From assembly GCF_003116015.1 (NCBI RefSeq), contig NZ_LGQZ01000039.1, positions 1 to 53,249 on the forward strand: a DNA stretch of 53,249 nucleotides. Direction: 5' to 3'. The notes under the pieces are model-generated. The model was not told the DNA's origin. It worked only from the letters and a program-made list of their open reading frames with translations, and ran no database searches. Every line of letters begins with the position of its first letter. Position 1 is the first letter of the stretch. This document shows positions 23,054 through 34,542 of this stretch, in pieces. Source of the DNA: Azospirillum sp. TSO22-1. Its GTDB lineage: Bacteria; Pseudomonadota; Alphaproteobacteria; Azospirillales; Azospirillaceae. A program made the position numbers and the translations under genes.

Positions 23054-24568
23054 TCAGCGCAGCGCGTCGTCGAGCAGCGCGCGGGCATCCTCGGCCAGCC
23101 GGGCGCGCGGGCCGGGCAGCGTGTACATCATGTGGCCGCCGTCGTAGACCGGCACGCGGATGCGCCCGCGCTCCGCGGCCGGCAGTTCCAGTTGCGCCGC
23201 CAGCCAGCGCGAGCCGAGGTACGGCGTCACCATGTCGTTGCGGCCGTGCGCGATCATCAGGTGCAGGTTCGGCGTCAGGGTGAGCGCCTGCTGCAAATCC
23301 TCCAGCGCGCTGGGGTGGGCCTCGCGCGGCCACTCCCAGCCACGGTTGACGGCGCCGCTCAGCAGGTGGAACGGCAGCTCGGTGCGGAAATTCAGCTCCT
23401 GCTGCACGTAGGTGGCGAAGGCGGTGGCGTAGATCTGCTGGGTGCCGGTGAGGAACGGATCCTCGCGCACGCGCGACGCGCCCGGATCGGGGTCGGGGCC
23501 GCCGAAGCTGCCGTCGTAGAGGCTGACGACGCGCCCCTGCCCGCGCAGCAGCTCCCGCGCGAACACCCCCGCCGGCACCCGTCCGCGGTGGCGGGCGACC
23601 AGGTCCACCGGCAGGCCGGTCAGCCGCGCCACCTCGGCGAACAGCGGCGCCGACGCGTCGAGCCTGCCGACGTCCAGCGTCGCCAGCGCGGCCAGATACC
23701 CGGTCAGGGCGTAGCGTTCCGCCTGCTGCGCCGCCGCCGCGGGATCGCCGCCCTGGCCCAGCCCGTGCGCGGCGGCGCTGGCCGCCATGGCCGGCAGCTT
23801 GAACGCCGCGGTGAGCAGCCCGGTGGTCTCGTCGTTGATGGTGCCGAAGTCGATGGCCGGAGCCACCATGATCAGCGCGTTGAGCCCGATGCCGGCCGGC
23901 TGCACCATGTGGCGCGCCATCTTGGCGATGCGGAAGCCGCCGTAGCTCTCCCCCACCAGCAGCTTGGGCGAGGCCCAGCGGTCGTTGCGGGCGATCCACA
24001 GGCGGACGGTCTCGGAGAGCGTGCGCGCGTCGGCGTCCGGCTTCCAGAAGCGCTTCTCGGCGTCGTCGCCGGACTTCAGCGCGCGGCTGTAGCCGGTGCC
24101 GACCGGGTCGACGAACACCAGGTCGGTAAAGCGCAGCCACGTGTCCGGGTTGTCGATGATGGGCGCCGGCGGGCGCGGCAGCGTGCCGTCGTCGTTGAAG
24201 CGCACGATGCGCGGGCCCAGCGCGCCGAGGTGCAGGTAGGCCGAGGCGGCGCCGGGGCCGCCGTTGAACACGAAGGCGACCGGCCGCTTGCCGGCGTCCG
24301 CGCCGTCGAGGGTGTAGGTGGTGGTGAAGATCCGCGCCAGCACCTCGTCCTTGCCGCCCTCGCGCACCGGCAGGAACTCCGTCACCGCGGTGTAGGCCAG
24401 CCCGGCCCGGCTGTGGTGGGTGACGGTGCGCTGCGCCTCGAACGGCGCCGGCTTGTCGCTGCGCTCGGCCTTCGCCGGTTCGGGTTTGGCGTCGTCGGCG
24501 CGCGGGACGGCCGGCAGCGCCAGCAGGACGGCAACGGACAGCGCGGCGAGGGAGCGGTGGAACGGCAT
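23054..24568 (-). CDS. S10-like serine carboxypeptidase, secreted
   Basis: 504 residues from ATG 24568. Residues 1-24 form a signal peptide (cleavage after PRA), so periplasmic or exported. The alpha/beta-hydrolase fold shows the S10 signatures FVFNGGPGAASAYLHLGALGP and DPVGTGYSRA, the nucleophile in GESYGG (Ser208), the acid in GRNDMVTP (Asp445) and GGHMMY (His479), so the triad is complete. Family III S10 peptidases of this bacterial type remove C-terminal residues, but natural substrates are unknown. The frame is open upstream of the chosen start, but those residues are not signal-like. Confidence 0.85.
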   Translation of the reverse strand: MPFHRSLAALSVAVLLALPAVPRADDAKPEPAKAERSDKPAPFEAQRTVTHHSRAGLAYTAVTEFLPVREGGKDEVLARIFTTTYTLDGADAGKRPVAFVFNGGPGAASAYLHLGALGPRIVRFNDDGTLPRPPAPIIDNPDTWLRFTDLVFVDPVGTGYSRALKSGDDAEKRFWKPDADARTLSETVRLWIARNDRWASPKLLVGESYGGFRIAKMARHMVQPAGIGLNALIMVAPAIDFGTINDETTGLLTAAFKLPAMAASAAAHGLGQGGDPAAAAQQAERYALTGYLAALATLDVGRLDASAPLFAEVARLTGLPVDLVARHRGRVPAGVFARELLRGQGRVVSLYDGSFGGPDPDPGASRVREDPFLTGTQQIYATAFATYVQQELNFRTELPFHLLSGAVNRGWEWPREAHPSALEDLQQALTLTPNLHLMIAHGRNDMVTPYLGSRWLAAQLELPAAERGRIRVPVYDGGHMMYTLPGPRARLAEDARALLDDALR

Positions 24569-24723
24569 CGGGATGGTCCGGGGATCGTGCGGCCAGGAAT
24601 CGCGCAAGGGTGCCCTGCCCATGTGGGGTGCGGGACCGGCCGGGCAAGCCGGCCGATCGTCGGCGTTGCGCCTGGGCGCGGCGATGGCGATCATGCCGCA
24701 CCCCCCGGCCCGAGGAAACCGCC

Positions 24724-25278
24724 ATGCCCGCCCGCAGCCTGATCGTCGTCGCCCTCCTCCTCGCCCCCGCCGCCGCACTCGCCCAGACCTCGCCCTATGC
24801 CGGACAGGAGACGCGCACCATCAAGGCGCTGTCGGCGGAGGACGTGGACGGCCTGCTGCAGGGCAAGGGCATGGCGCTGGCCAAGGCGGCGGAGCTGAAC
24901 GGCTATCCGGGACCGCCGCACGCCCTCGACCTCGCGGCAGAGCTGGCGCTGAGCCCCGAACAGATCGCCACGCTGAAGGACATCCAGGCCCGCATGACCG
25001 CCGCGGCGAAGCCGCTGGGCGCCGCCATCGTCGAGGCCGAGCGCGCGCTCGACCGCCGCTTCGCCGAGCGCCGCATCGACCGCGAGTCGCTGGCCGAGGC
25101 GACCGCCGGGATCGGCAAGCTGTGGGGCGAGCTGCGCGCCGTCCACCTCGCCGCACACCTGGAGACGCGCGCGGCGCTGAGCGGGGAGCAGATCGCCCGC
25201 TACGACGCGCTGCGCGGCTACACCGGCAACGCGGAGCAGCATCCGGGGCACGGGCACCATGGAAAGCATGGCGGCTGA
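24724..25278 (+). CDS. Spy/CpxP-like periplasmic protein with LTxxQ motifs
   Basis: 184 residues. A signal peptide (1-20, cleavage after ALA) is followed by a helical protein with two LTxxQ-like motifs, LSPEQIATLKDI (76-87) and LSGEQIARYDAL (152-163), as in Spy and CpxP. The C-terminus is His-rich (HPGHGHHGKHGG), suggesting metal binding. Spy-like proteins act as ATP-independent periplasmic chaperones or metal sensors. ATG 24724 behind GAGGAAA. The antiporter gene follows after 82 bp on the same strand. Confidence 0.75.
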   Translation: MPARSLIVVALLLAPAAALAQTSPYAGQETRTIKALSAEDVDGLLQGKGMALAKAAELNGYPGPPHALDLAAELALSPEQIATLKDIQARMTAAAKPLGAAIVEAERALDRRFAERRIDRESLAEATAGIGKLWGELRAVHLAAHLETRAALSGEQIARYDALRGYTGNAEQHPGHGHHGKHGG

Positions 25279-25360
25279 GGCCGGGATGCACCCGAACGGC
25301 TGATCCACGCGTTCTCCTCCCGGGGGTGGCCGGGTCCGGCGGCCGGGGAGAGCGTGCATC

Positions 25361-26647
25361 ATGGACTCCTACATCACGGCTCTGGTCTGCATCGGCCTGC
25401 TGATCCTGCTGGTGGCGTGGCTGCCGATGGTGCTGAAGGAACTGCCGCTGTCGCTGCCGATCGTCTGCGTGCTGTTCGGCTTCGGGCTGTTCCAGATCCC
25501 GATCCTGAAATTCCCCGACCCGCTGCAATACCCGCTGGCGACCGAGCGGCTGACCGAACTGATCGTCATCGTCGCGCTGATGGGCGCCGGGCTGAAGCTC
25601 GACCGGCCGGTCGGTTGGCGATCGTGGATGGTCACGTGGCGGCTGCTCGGCATCACCATGCCGCTGTCGATCGCCGCCATCGCGCTGATCGGCTGGTGGG
25701 GGCTGGGGCTGTCGGTGGCGGAGGCGGTGCTGCTGGGTGCGGCGCTGGCGCCGACCGACCCGGTGCTGGCGTCGGACGTGCAGGTCGGCCCGCCGCGCTC
25801 CGGCGAGGAGGACGAGGTGCGCTTCAGCCTGACCTCGGAGGCCGGGCTGAACGACGGCCTCGCCTTCCCCTTCGTGCACCTCGCCGTCGCCCTGGCGCTC
25901 GCCTCCGGCCCGGAGCCGGGTTCGTGGACGGTGGAGTGGTTCGGCATCGACGTGGTGTGGAAGCTGCTCGCCGGGGTCGGGGTCGGCTGGCTGGTCGGCA
26001 AGGCGCTGGGCTTCCTGACCTTTCACGTGCCGAACCGGGCGCGGTTGTCGAGCACCGGCGACGGCTTCGTGTCGCTGGGCATCACGCTGATCGCCTACGG
26101 GGTGACCGAGGCGGCACACGGCTACGGCTTCCTCGCCGTGTTCGTCGCCGCGGTGGCGCTGCGCCACGAGGAGCGCTCGCACCACTACCACGAGAAGCTG
26201 CACGACTTCGTCGAGCAGACCGAGCGCCTGCTGATGATGGCGCTGCTGGTGCTGTTCGGCGGTGCGCTGGCGCGCGGTCTGCTGGAGCCGCTGACCTGGG
26301 TCGACGCGCTGGGCGCGGCGGTCATTCTGTTCGCGGTGCGGCCGGCGGCGGGCTTCGCCGGGCTGCTGGGGTCCGGGATGCCGCGGCACGAGCAGGCGGT
26401 GATCGGCTTCTTCGGGATCCGCGGGATGGGATCCTTCTACTACCTCGCCTACGCGCTGAACGCGGCGAACTTCCCGCGGCCGGACCGGCTGTGGGCGGTG
26501 GTGGGCTTCATCGTGCTGGTGTCGATCGTCGTGCACGGCACGACGGTGACGCCGGTGATGCGCCGGGTCGATTCCGCCCGCACCCGCGCCGGCGAGCAGC
26601 TGGGCCTGCCCCTGCGGCAGGCCCAGCGCCGGATGCGCGGCGGTTAG
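25361..26647 (+). CDS. Monovalent cation/H+ antiporter, CPA1 family
   Basis: 428 residues with about 12 hydrophobic segments from residue 6 to 405. CPA1 marks: ALAPTDPVLASDVQ (Asp133) and SLTSEAGLNDGLAFP with the Asn-Asp pair (164-165) thought to bind the ion, and FGIRGMGSFYYL near the end. It should exchange Na+ or K+ for H+ across the inner membrane. No long cytoplasmic C-terminal domain. ATG 25361 with GAGAG upstream. Stop overlaps the convergent peroxiredoxin stop in TTAG. Confidence 0.9.
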   Translation: MDSYITALVCIGLLILLVAWLPMVLKELPLSLPIVCVLFGFGLFQIPILKFPDPLQYPLATERLTELIVIVALMGAGLKLDRPVGWRSWMVTWRLLGITMPLSIAAIALIGWWGLGLSVAEAVLLGAALAPTDPVLASDVQVGPPRSGEEDEVRFSLTSEAGLNDGLAFPFVHLAVALALASGPEPGSWTVEWFGIDVVWKLLAGVGVGWLVGKALGFLTFHVPNRARLSSTGDGFVSLGITLIAYGVTEAAHGYGFLAVFVAAVALRHEERSHHYHEKLHDFVEQTERLLMMALLVLFGGALARGLLEPLTWVDALGAAVILFAVRPAAGFAGLLGSGMPRHEQAVIGFFGIRGMGSFYYLAYALNAANFPRPDRLWAVVGFIVLVSIVVHGTTVTPVMRRVDSARTRAGEQLGLPLRQAQRRMRGG

Positions 26648-27174
26648 CGGCTCTGCAGGTACCCGAGCACGCTCTCGGGCGCCGACTCGCCGTACGGGTC
26701 GCCGTTCTTGCCCTCGTCGTTGATGCCCGGCTCCTCGAACCACTTCTCGACGACGCCGTCGTTGACCACCATGGCGTAGCGCCAGGAGCGCATGCCGAAG
26801 CCGACATGATCCTTGTCGATCAGCATGCCCATGCGGCGGGTGAAGTGGCCCGAGCCGTCGGGGATCAGCTTCACCTTGGCAAGGTTCAGGCTCTTGCCCC
26901 ACTGGAACATGACGAAGGCGTCGTTGACGCTGAGGCAGTAGATCTCGTCGATGCCGAGGGCGCGGAACTCGTCGTACAGCCGCTCGAACGCCGGGCACTG
27001 CTCGTTGGAGCAGGTGGGCGTGAAGGCGCCGGGCAGCGAGAACACCACCACGCGCTTGCCGGCGAACAGCTCGTCGCTGGCGACGTCCTGCCAGCGGAAC
27101 GGGTTCGGGCCGCCGACGCTCTCGTCACGCACCCGGGTCTTGAAGACGACCGACGGAACCTTGCGCCCTTCCAT
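26644..27174 (-). CDS. Peroxiredoxin, Prx5 type
   Basis: 176 residues from the ATG at 27174; the frame opens with a GTG at 27180, but AGGAG is 7 nt from 27174 and would touch the GTG. The peroxidatic Cys is in PGAFTPTCS (Cys55), with the Thr and, later, Arg (GMRSWRYAMVV) of the Prx active site. Prx5-type enzymes reduce H2O2 and alkyl hydroperoxides in the cytosol with glutathione or thioredoxin. No fused glutaredoxin domain. Family length is about 160-180. Confidence 0.93.
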   Translation of the reverse strand: MEGRKVPSVVFKTRVRDESVGGPNPFRWQDVASDELFAGKRVVVFSLPGAFTPTCSNEQCPAFERLYDEFRALGIDEIYCLSVNDAFVMFQWGKSLNLAKVKLIPDGSGHFTRRMGMLIDKDHVGFGMRSWRYAMVVNDGVVEKWFEEPGINDEGKNGDPYGESAPESVLGYLQSR

Positions 27175-27276
27175 GGACACTCTCCTGAATTTCGTGGTGA
27201 GACATTGGCCGAAACGTGAGCGCGACGGTACCGGGGTTGCCGGCCCATTCCAACTCTGCCGATGGGAGGCGCGCGC

Positions 27277-27558
27277 TCATGCCGCGCCCGCTGCGGCCTC
27301 GCGCTCCGCCCGCAACGCCGCCAGCTTCTCCTCAAGCCTGGCGATCTTGCGGTCGAGTTTGCGCAGCCGCTTGCGCCCGCCCTTTCCGCCGGCGTCCATC
27401 AGCGGCCGCACGTGCGCGTTGACCGCCTCCTTCTCGCCATCGGGCAGCCGCTTCCAGCGCCGCGCCTCATCGAGCGTGCGGAAGCAGGCACGGCACAGGT
27501 CGGCCGCGTCGAACGAGCACGCCTTGACGCACGGGTTGTCCGTCGTGTTCTTCCCCAT
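27277..27558 (-). CDS. DUF1289 small Cys-motif protein
   Basis: 93 residues. The DUF1289 core (PF06945) is at the N-terminus: NPCVKACSFDAADLCRACFRTLDEARRW, with Cys10, 14, 22 and 25 likely binding Zn or an Fe-S cluster. The second half is a basic coiled coil (KKLRKLDRKIARLEEKLAALRAE-like). It starts 12 bp after the stop of the DUF2325 gene and would be co-transcribed with it. Function unknown; the link to a Fur-like operator suggests an iron context. Confidence 0.85.
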   Translation of the reverse strand: MGKNTTDNPCVKACSFDAADLCRACFRTLDEARRWKRLPDGEKEAVNAHVRPLMDAGGKGGRKRLRKLDRKIARLEEKLAALRAEREAAAGAA

Positions 27559-27570
27559 GATGTCAGGGCA

Positions 27571-28731
27571 TCAACCGGCGGACAGCGGCGGTGTTGCCTC
27601 GCCTGCCCGTCCGAGCACCCCCAGCACCCGGGTGAAGGTGGTGGCCCCGGCGCTGCGCACCGGCAGGAACCGCTTGTCGAGGCGGCGGCAGAGCCCCTTC
27701 ACGCGCAGGCAGGCGTCGTGGCTGACGCAGTCGATCGGGCACACCACCACGTCGGCGCGCTCGACCAGCCCTTCCAGGCAGCGGGTGGCCTGCTCGAACC
27801 CGCCGTCGTGGTGCAGCAGGCAGCCGTTGCGCGACTCCACCGCCGCCCGCAGGAACGGCAGCAGGCTGGGCCGCCCGCCGACGTAGAGGATCGCCTGCCC
27901 GCCAAGGTCGCGCGGCGCGGGTGCCACTTCGGACTCCGATCCGACCGGCCGTTGCGTGCGCGGCGCGTCGTCGAGCAGGCGCCGCAGCCGGTCCAGCTCC
28001 GCCTCGGCGGTGCGGGCGCGCAGCCGCTCGACCGCCACGCGCCGGCGCAAGGCGTTCACCTCGCGCAGCAGCCGCCCCGACCGCGGACCGGAGGCGGAGC
28101 GCGGCGCGCGCATCGGCGCGGCGGCGCGGCGCTGGCCCAGTTCCGCCTCGAGCTCGCGGATGCGCGCATCCTTTTCCTCCAGCCGCTCGGCCGCCGAGCG
28201 CTCGGCGCGCGCCAGCCGGCCTTCCAGCTCAGCGCAGCGCCGGCCGAGGTTCTGGTTCTCCCGCAGGCTGCGCCGGTTCTCGCCGCCCATCAGGTGCGAC
28301 AGCATGTGCACGTCGGCGTAGGCCCGCAGCTTCAGGTCGTCGGACACGCAGCCGTGGCTGGCCAGCGCCCAGAACGCCGCCGCGACGCTGCCGGAAGCCA
28401 GCGCCTGTTCCCACAGCGCGCGCCAGCCCTCCTCGCCCGTTTCACGGGCGAAACGGCGCACCTCGCCGGAAAACTTCTCGTCCAGGCGCTTGTGCATCAG
28501 CCGGGACGCCGGCCCGGATAGCCCCGCCTGCTCGACGAAGTACCGGTGGACGTCGTACTCGCGGGCGTCCGGAGCGAGCGTCAGCTTCAGCTTGCGGCGC
28601 AGCCACGCCATGTCCTCGGGCGAGAAGCAGGTGCCGACGATGGCGCAGTGGTAGCTGTGCGGGATCTCCCACAGCTTGCGCCGGTCGCGGCGGAGGATGG
28701 GCAGGCTGATCCCTTGGCAGCGCTCGCACAT
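27571..28731 (-). CDS. DUF2325 domain protein with central coiled coil
   Basis: 386 residues from the ATG at 28731, 8 nt after AGGGAG; longer versions of the frame run through an operator and promoter. N-terminal region has Cys/His groups (MCERCQG, SYHCAIVGTCF) of possible metal-binding kind. A long coiled coil (about 155-255, ENQNLGRRCAELEGRL onward) precedes a C-terminal DUF2325 domain with ILYVGGRPSLLPFLR, HHDGG and VVCPIDCVSHDACLRVKGLCR, a Rossmann-like fold with conserved Cys. Such proteins are often encoded close to iron-responsive genes. Head of an operon with the DUF1289 gene. Confidence 0.82.
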   Translation of the reverse strand: MCERCQGISLPILRRDRRKLWEIPHSYHCAIVGTCFSPEDMAWLRRKLKLTLAPDAREYDVHRYFVEQAGLSGPASRLMHKRLDEKFSGEVRRFARETGEEGWRALWEQALASGSVAAAFWALASHGCVSDDLKLRAYADVHMLSHLMGGENRRSLRENQNLGRRCAELEGRLARAERSAAERLEEKDARIRELEAELGQRRAAAPMRAPRSASGPRSGRLLREVNALRRRVAVERLRARTAEAELDRLRRLLDDAPRTQRPVGSESEVAPAPRDLGGQAILYVGGRPSLLPFLRAAVESRNGCLLHHDGGFEQATRCLEGLVERADVVVCPIDCVSHDACLRVKGLCRRLDKRFLPVRSAGATTFTRVLGVLGRAGEATPPLSAG

Positions 28732-28770
28732 GGCCGACTCCCTGGCATAACCCCTGAGAGCTTCCTTGAT

Positions 28771-28789
28771 AATGCGAGTAAGTCGCATT
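28771..28789 (-). promoter_or_regulatory. Fur-like operator over the DUF2325 promoter
   Basis: AATGCGA-GTAAG-TCGCATT: 19 bp with perfect 7-bp arms, 39 bp upstream of the start at 28731. It resembles alphaproteobacterial Fur boxes (AATGCGAnTnAnTCGCATT-like). On the minus strand it lies between TTGCAA and TTATCA (16-bp spacing), so bound protein would block the promoter. Recognition by Fur is inferred from the pattern. Confidence 0.55.
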
Positions 28790-28857
28790 TGCAAGTTGTC
28801 ATGTTTCCCGCTCCATGAGGGACGGTTGTAGAGAGGCTCGATTCGCTCTATCTTGGT

Positions 28858-28899
28858 GGCATGGAGGACAGGGGCTCCGATCCCCCTGTCCTCCATGCC
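28858..28899 (-). terminator. 17-bp perfect hairpin after the microprotein ORF
   Basis: Left arm 28858-28874 (GGCATGGAGGACAGGGG) is exactly complementary to 28883-28899, with an 8-nt loop. On the minus strand it begins 6 bp after the microprotein stop; no T-run follows. It may terminate transcription or stabilise the 3' end, and it lies between this locus and the DUF2325 promoter. Confidence 0.6.
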
Positions 28900-28905
28900 C
28901 GATCC

Positions 28906-28980
28906 TTACCGATTCAGGTAATCAAGCAATGCCTTGGTCACCTGAAGCAGCAGGATCAGGAGAGTGAGGATCTCTTTCAT
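28906..28980 (-). CDS. 24-residue hydrophobic microprotein
   Basis: ATG 28980 to TAA 28906, preceded by GGAGGGACGAGG, a strong ribosome site about 9 nt away. The peptide begins MKEILTLLILLLQV and ends TKALLDYLNR: one membrane-spanning helix with charged ends, closely similar in size and plan to small type I toxin peptides such as TisB. An upstream 10-bp hairpin and a downstream 17-bp hairpin frame it. The frame also runs back to 29097, but the longer product is Pro-rich and unlikely. No homologue is known to me; function is not proven. Confidence 0.5.
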   Translation of the reverse strand: MKEILTLLILLLQVTKALLDYLNR

Positions 28981-29003
28981 CCTCGTCCCTCCGTTAGGCG
29001 GCG

Positions 29004-29028
29004 GGGGTGGTGGCCTGCCCACCACCCC
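29004..29028 (-). promoter_or_regulatory. Leader hairpin before the microprotein
   Basis: GGGGTGGTGG, loop CCTGC, CCACCACCCC: a 10-bp perfect stem whose near edge is about 11 bp upstream of the GGAGG ribosome site on the minus strand. It could hide or expose the site. The remaining bases 29029-29132 show no gene. Confidence 0.5.
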
Positions 29029-29132
29029 GTCCGCACCGGGACTGTGGCGCACCTCTGCGCTGTAACGCGAGATGATTATTCCCGTATTCGGCGGCATGCC
29101 CGACCCGTCGGCGCTGGCGCGCGCCCAAACGA

Positions 29133-29160
29133 AAAGGGGCGCTCCGAGAAGCGCCCCTTT
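29133..29160 (-). terminator. Intrinsic terminator of nrdJ
   Basis: On the minus strand AAAGGGGCGCT, loop TCTCGG, AGCGCCCCTTT followed by TCGTTT: 11-bp stem beginning 26 bp after the nrdJ stop. Good rho-independent terminator. Confidence 0.88.
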
Positions 29161-29186
29161 CCTTCATCGGCCGGGATGGCGGCCGG

Positions 29187-32885
<3,699 letters not shown>

Positions 32886-32965
32886 GGTACTTCTCGAGCT
32901 CCCTTCCCCTTGGCACAGGCACGCAAAAATCCGCCGCCCGACACCAGATGATGTGTGGTGTGCGC

Positions 32966-33037
32966 ACCCTACCACGTATGGGTGGTCGGTCAACAAGCAC
33001 TAGGGGGCCGTGCCGACTTATCCCCAGGATATGGTGT
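32966..33037 (-). promoter_or_regulatory. nrdJ promoter with two NrdR-like boxes
   Basis: On the minus strand ACACCATATCCTGGGG (33037-33022) resembles the NrdR consensus ACACWATATATWGTGT, and a weaker CCCCTAGTGCTTGTTG (33006-32991) lies 31 bp away centre to centre, the three-turn spacing typical of NrdR. The second overlaps -35 TTGACC (32993-32988); -10 TAGGGT is at 32971-32966 (16-bp spacing). The 317-bp gap (32886-33202) holds these, another ACCAGATCTGGT palindrome at 33090-33101, and no gene or B12-box. Confidence 0.55.
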
Positions 33038-33153
33038 GCCTGTGAACAACGTGCATAGTTTTCCAAGGTTCCCCAGCCCCGACGGAAACACCAGATCTGG
33101 TACGCCGCAGGCACGCCGAAAGCCGCGCGGACGGGCGTCGCGCGGGGGAAAGC

Positions 33154-33188
33154 GGGGTGCCGCGGGGGACTCTCCCCGCGGGTGCCCC
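33154..33188 (-). terminator. Hairpin after the hemerythrin gene
   Basis: CCGCGGGG, GACTCT, CCCCGCGG (33160-33181) extended outward by GGGG/CCCC: a strong GC stem 15 bp after the hemerythrin stop on the minus strand, followed by CGCTTTCC. Probable terminator. Confidence 0.6.
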
Positions 33189-33202
33189 GAACGGCGGACG
33201 GC

Positions 33203-33649
33203 TTATTCCGGAACGCCGCGCTCGCGCAGGAAGGCGCCGAGCTTCTTGTCGACTCCGAGGATGTGCCCGGACAGCCACTTGCCGAGGAAGCCCAGCACGT
33301 AGGCCCCCTGCTCGCCGCCGGCGTCCAGCGCGTTGTTCACGTCGTGGATCTGGCGCACGAAGGTGTCGTGCATGGTCTTGTGGGCGGCGAAGTCCGGGTA
33401 GGCGTGCTCGCGCATCAGCCGCTCCTCGCGGTCGAAGTGGCTGTCGGTGTACTCCAGCAGCTCGACCAGGACGCCTTCGATCTCCGAATCCGCGCGGTTG
33501 TCGTTCACCGCGGTGACCAGTTCGTTGAACAGCTCGAACAGGCGCTTGTGGTCGGCGTCGATGCCCGGATGGCCGACTCCGAACCCGTCCTGCCACCGGA
33601 CCGCGTCCCAGCGCGGGTCGGCAGAGGGCTTCATGGTCTTGGCGTGCAT
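33203..33649 (-). CDS. Bacteriohemerythrin
   Basis: 148 residues. All diiron ligands of the hemerythrin fold are visible: His34 (DADHK), His71 and Glu75 (HFDREE), His90, His94 (HKTMH), His129 and Asp134 (GHILGVD). Single-domain cytoplasmic O2-binding protein, probably for O2 storage, sensing or delivery in micro-oxic growth, consistent with the neighbouring oxygen-independent reductase. ATG 33649 with GGGGGAA upstream; Met6 is possible. Confidence 0.92.
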   Translation of the reverse strand: MHAKTMKPSADPRWDAVRWQDGFGVGHPGIDADHKRLFELFNELVTAVNDNRADSEIEGVLVELLEYTDSHFDREERLMREHAYPDFAAHKTMHDTFVRQIHDVNNALDAGGEQGAYVLGFLGKWLSGHILGVDKKLGAFLRERGVPE

Positions 33650-33781
33650 CGGCGTGTTCCCCCATATGGCCGCCCGTTGCCCGGCGCGGCGCTGTCGTCG
33701 CTCTCCCAGGGGCCGCTATACGCTTGCACCGGGAGTCGCCGAAGGTGGCATGATGTCTCACACGCCCCCGGGGACGCCGCC

Positions 33782-34471
33782 GTGGCCCGCGCCGAACGCC
33801 TGCTCGACCTCATCCAGATCCTGCGCCGCCATCGCCGGCCGGTGAGCGGCCGCGCGCTCGCCGACGAGCTGGGGGTCAGCCTGCGCACGCTGTACCGCGA
33901 CATCGCCGCGCTGCAGGCGCAGGGAGCGCGCATCGACGGCGAGGCGGGGGTGGGCTACCTGCTGCGCCCCGGCTTCCTGATGCCACCGCTGATGTTCACC
34001 GAGGAGGAGATCGAGGCGCTGGTGCTGGGCGCGCGCTGGGTGGCGCGGCGGGGCGATTCGCAGCTCGGCGCCGCCGCCCGCAGCGCGCTGGCCCGCATCG
34101 CCGCGGTGCTGCCGCCCGATCTGCGCGATTCCCTCGACGCCTCGGCCCTGCTGGTCGGCCCCGGCGAGCCGATCGCCGCCGGCGACGCCGAACTCGCCTC
34201 GATCCGGCAAGCGATCCGGACCGAGCGCAAGCTGGTCATCGCCTACCGCGACGCGTCGGACGCGCAGACGCAACGCACCGTCTGGCCCTTCGCCCTGGGA
34301 TTCTTCGACCGGACGCGCGTGGTGGCGGCGTGGTGCGAGCTGCGCCGGGCGATCCGCCACTTCCGCACCGACCGCATCGTCGCGCTGGAGGTCAGCGAGA
34401 CCCGCTACCCGCGGCGGCGGCACGCGCTGCTGAAGGCGTGGCGGGAGGAAACCGGCATCGCGCCGCCATGA
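33782..34471 (+). CDS. YafY-type HTH-WYL transcriptional regulator
   Basis: 229 residues from a GTG at 33782, 8 nt after GGGGA; the product then starts VARAERLLDLIQILRRHRRPVSG as in the family. HTH_11 domain (about 1-58, ALADELGVSLRTLYRDIAAL) followed by a WYL domain (about 115-200) with VIAYRDASDAQTQRTVWPFALGFFDRTRVVAAWCELR. WYL domains sense small ligands, sometimes nucleic acids. The frame stays open upstream, without a plausible start. It heads a tight group with the VOC and EVE genes and probably regulates them. Confidence 0.88.
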   Translation: MARAERLLDLIQILRRHRRPVSGRALADELGVSLRTLYRDIAALQAQGARIDGEAGVGYLLRPGFLMPPLMFTEEEIEALVLGARWVARRGDSQLGAAARSALARIAAVLPPDLRDSLDASALLVGPGEPIAAGDAELASIRQAIRTERKLVIAYRDASDAQTQRTVWPFALGFFDRTRVVAAWCELRRAIRHFRTDRIVALEVSETRYPRRRHALLKAWREETGIAPP

Positions 34472-34542
34472 ACGCTGCTGACAGAATCTGACAGCAGGTG
34501 CGTCTAGGATCCTCCAACAGACACGAACCGGAGGACACCGCC

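Noticed and set aside
32886..33202. Cobalamin riboswitch before nrdJ
   Set aside because: No B12-box (GCCACTG-like) or long multi-stem leader between promoter and ATG could be seen.
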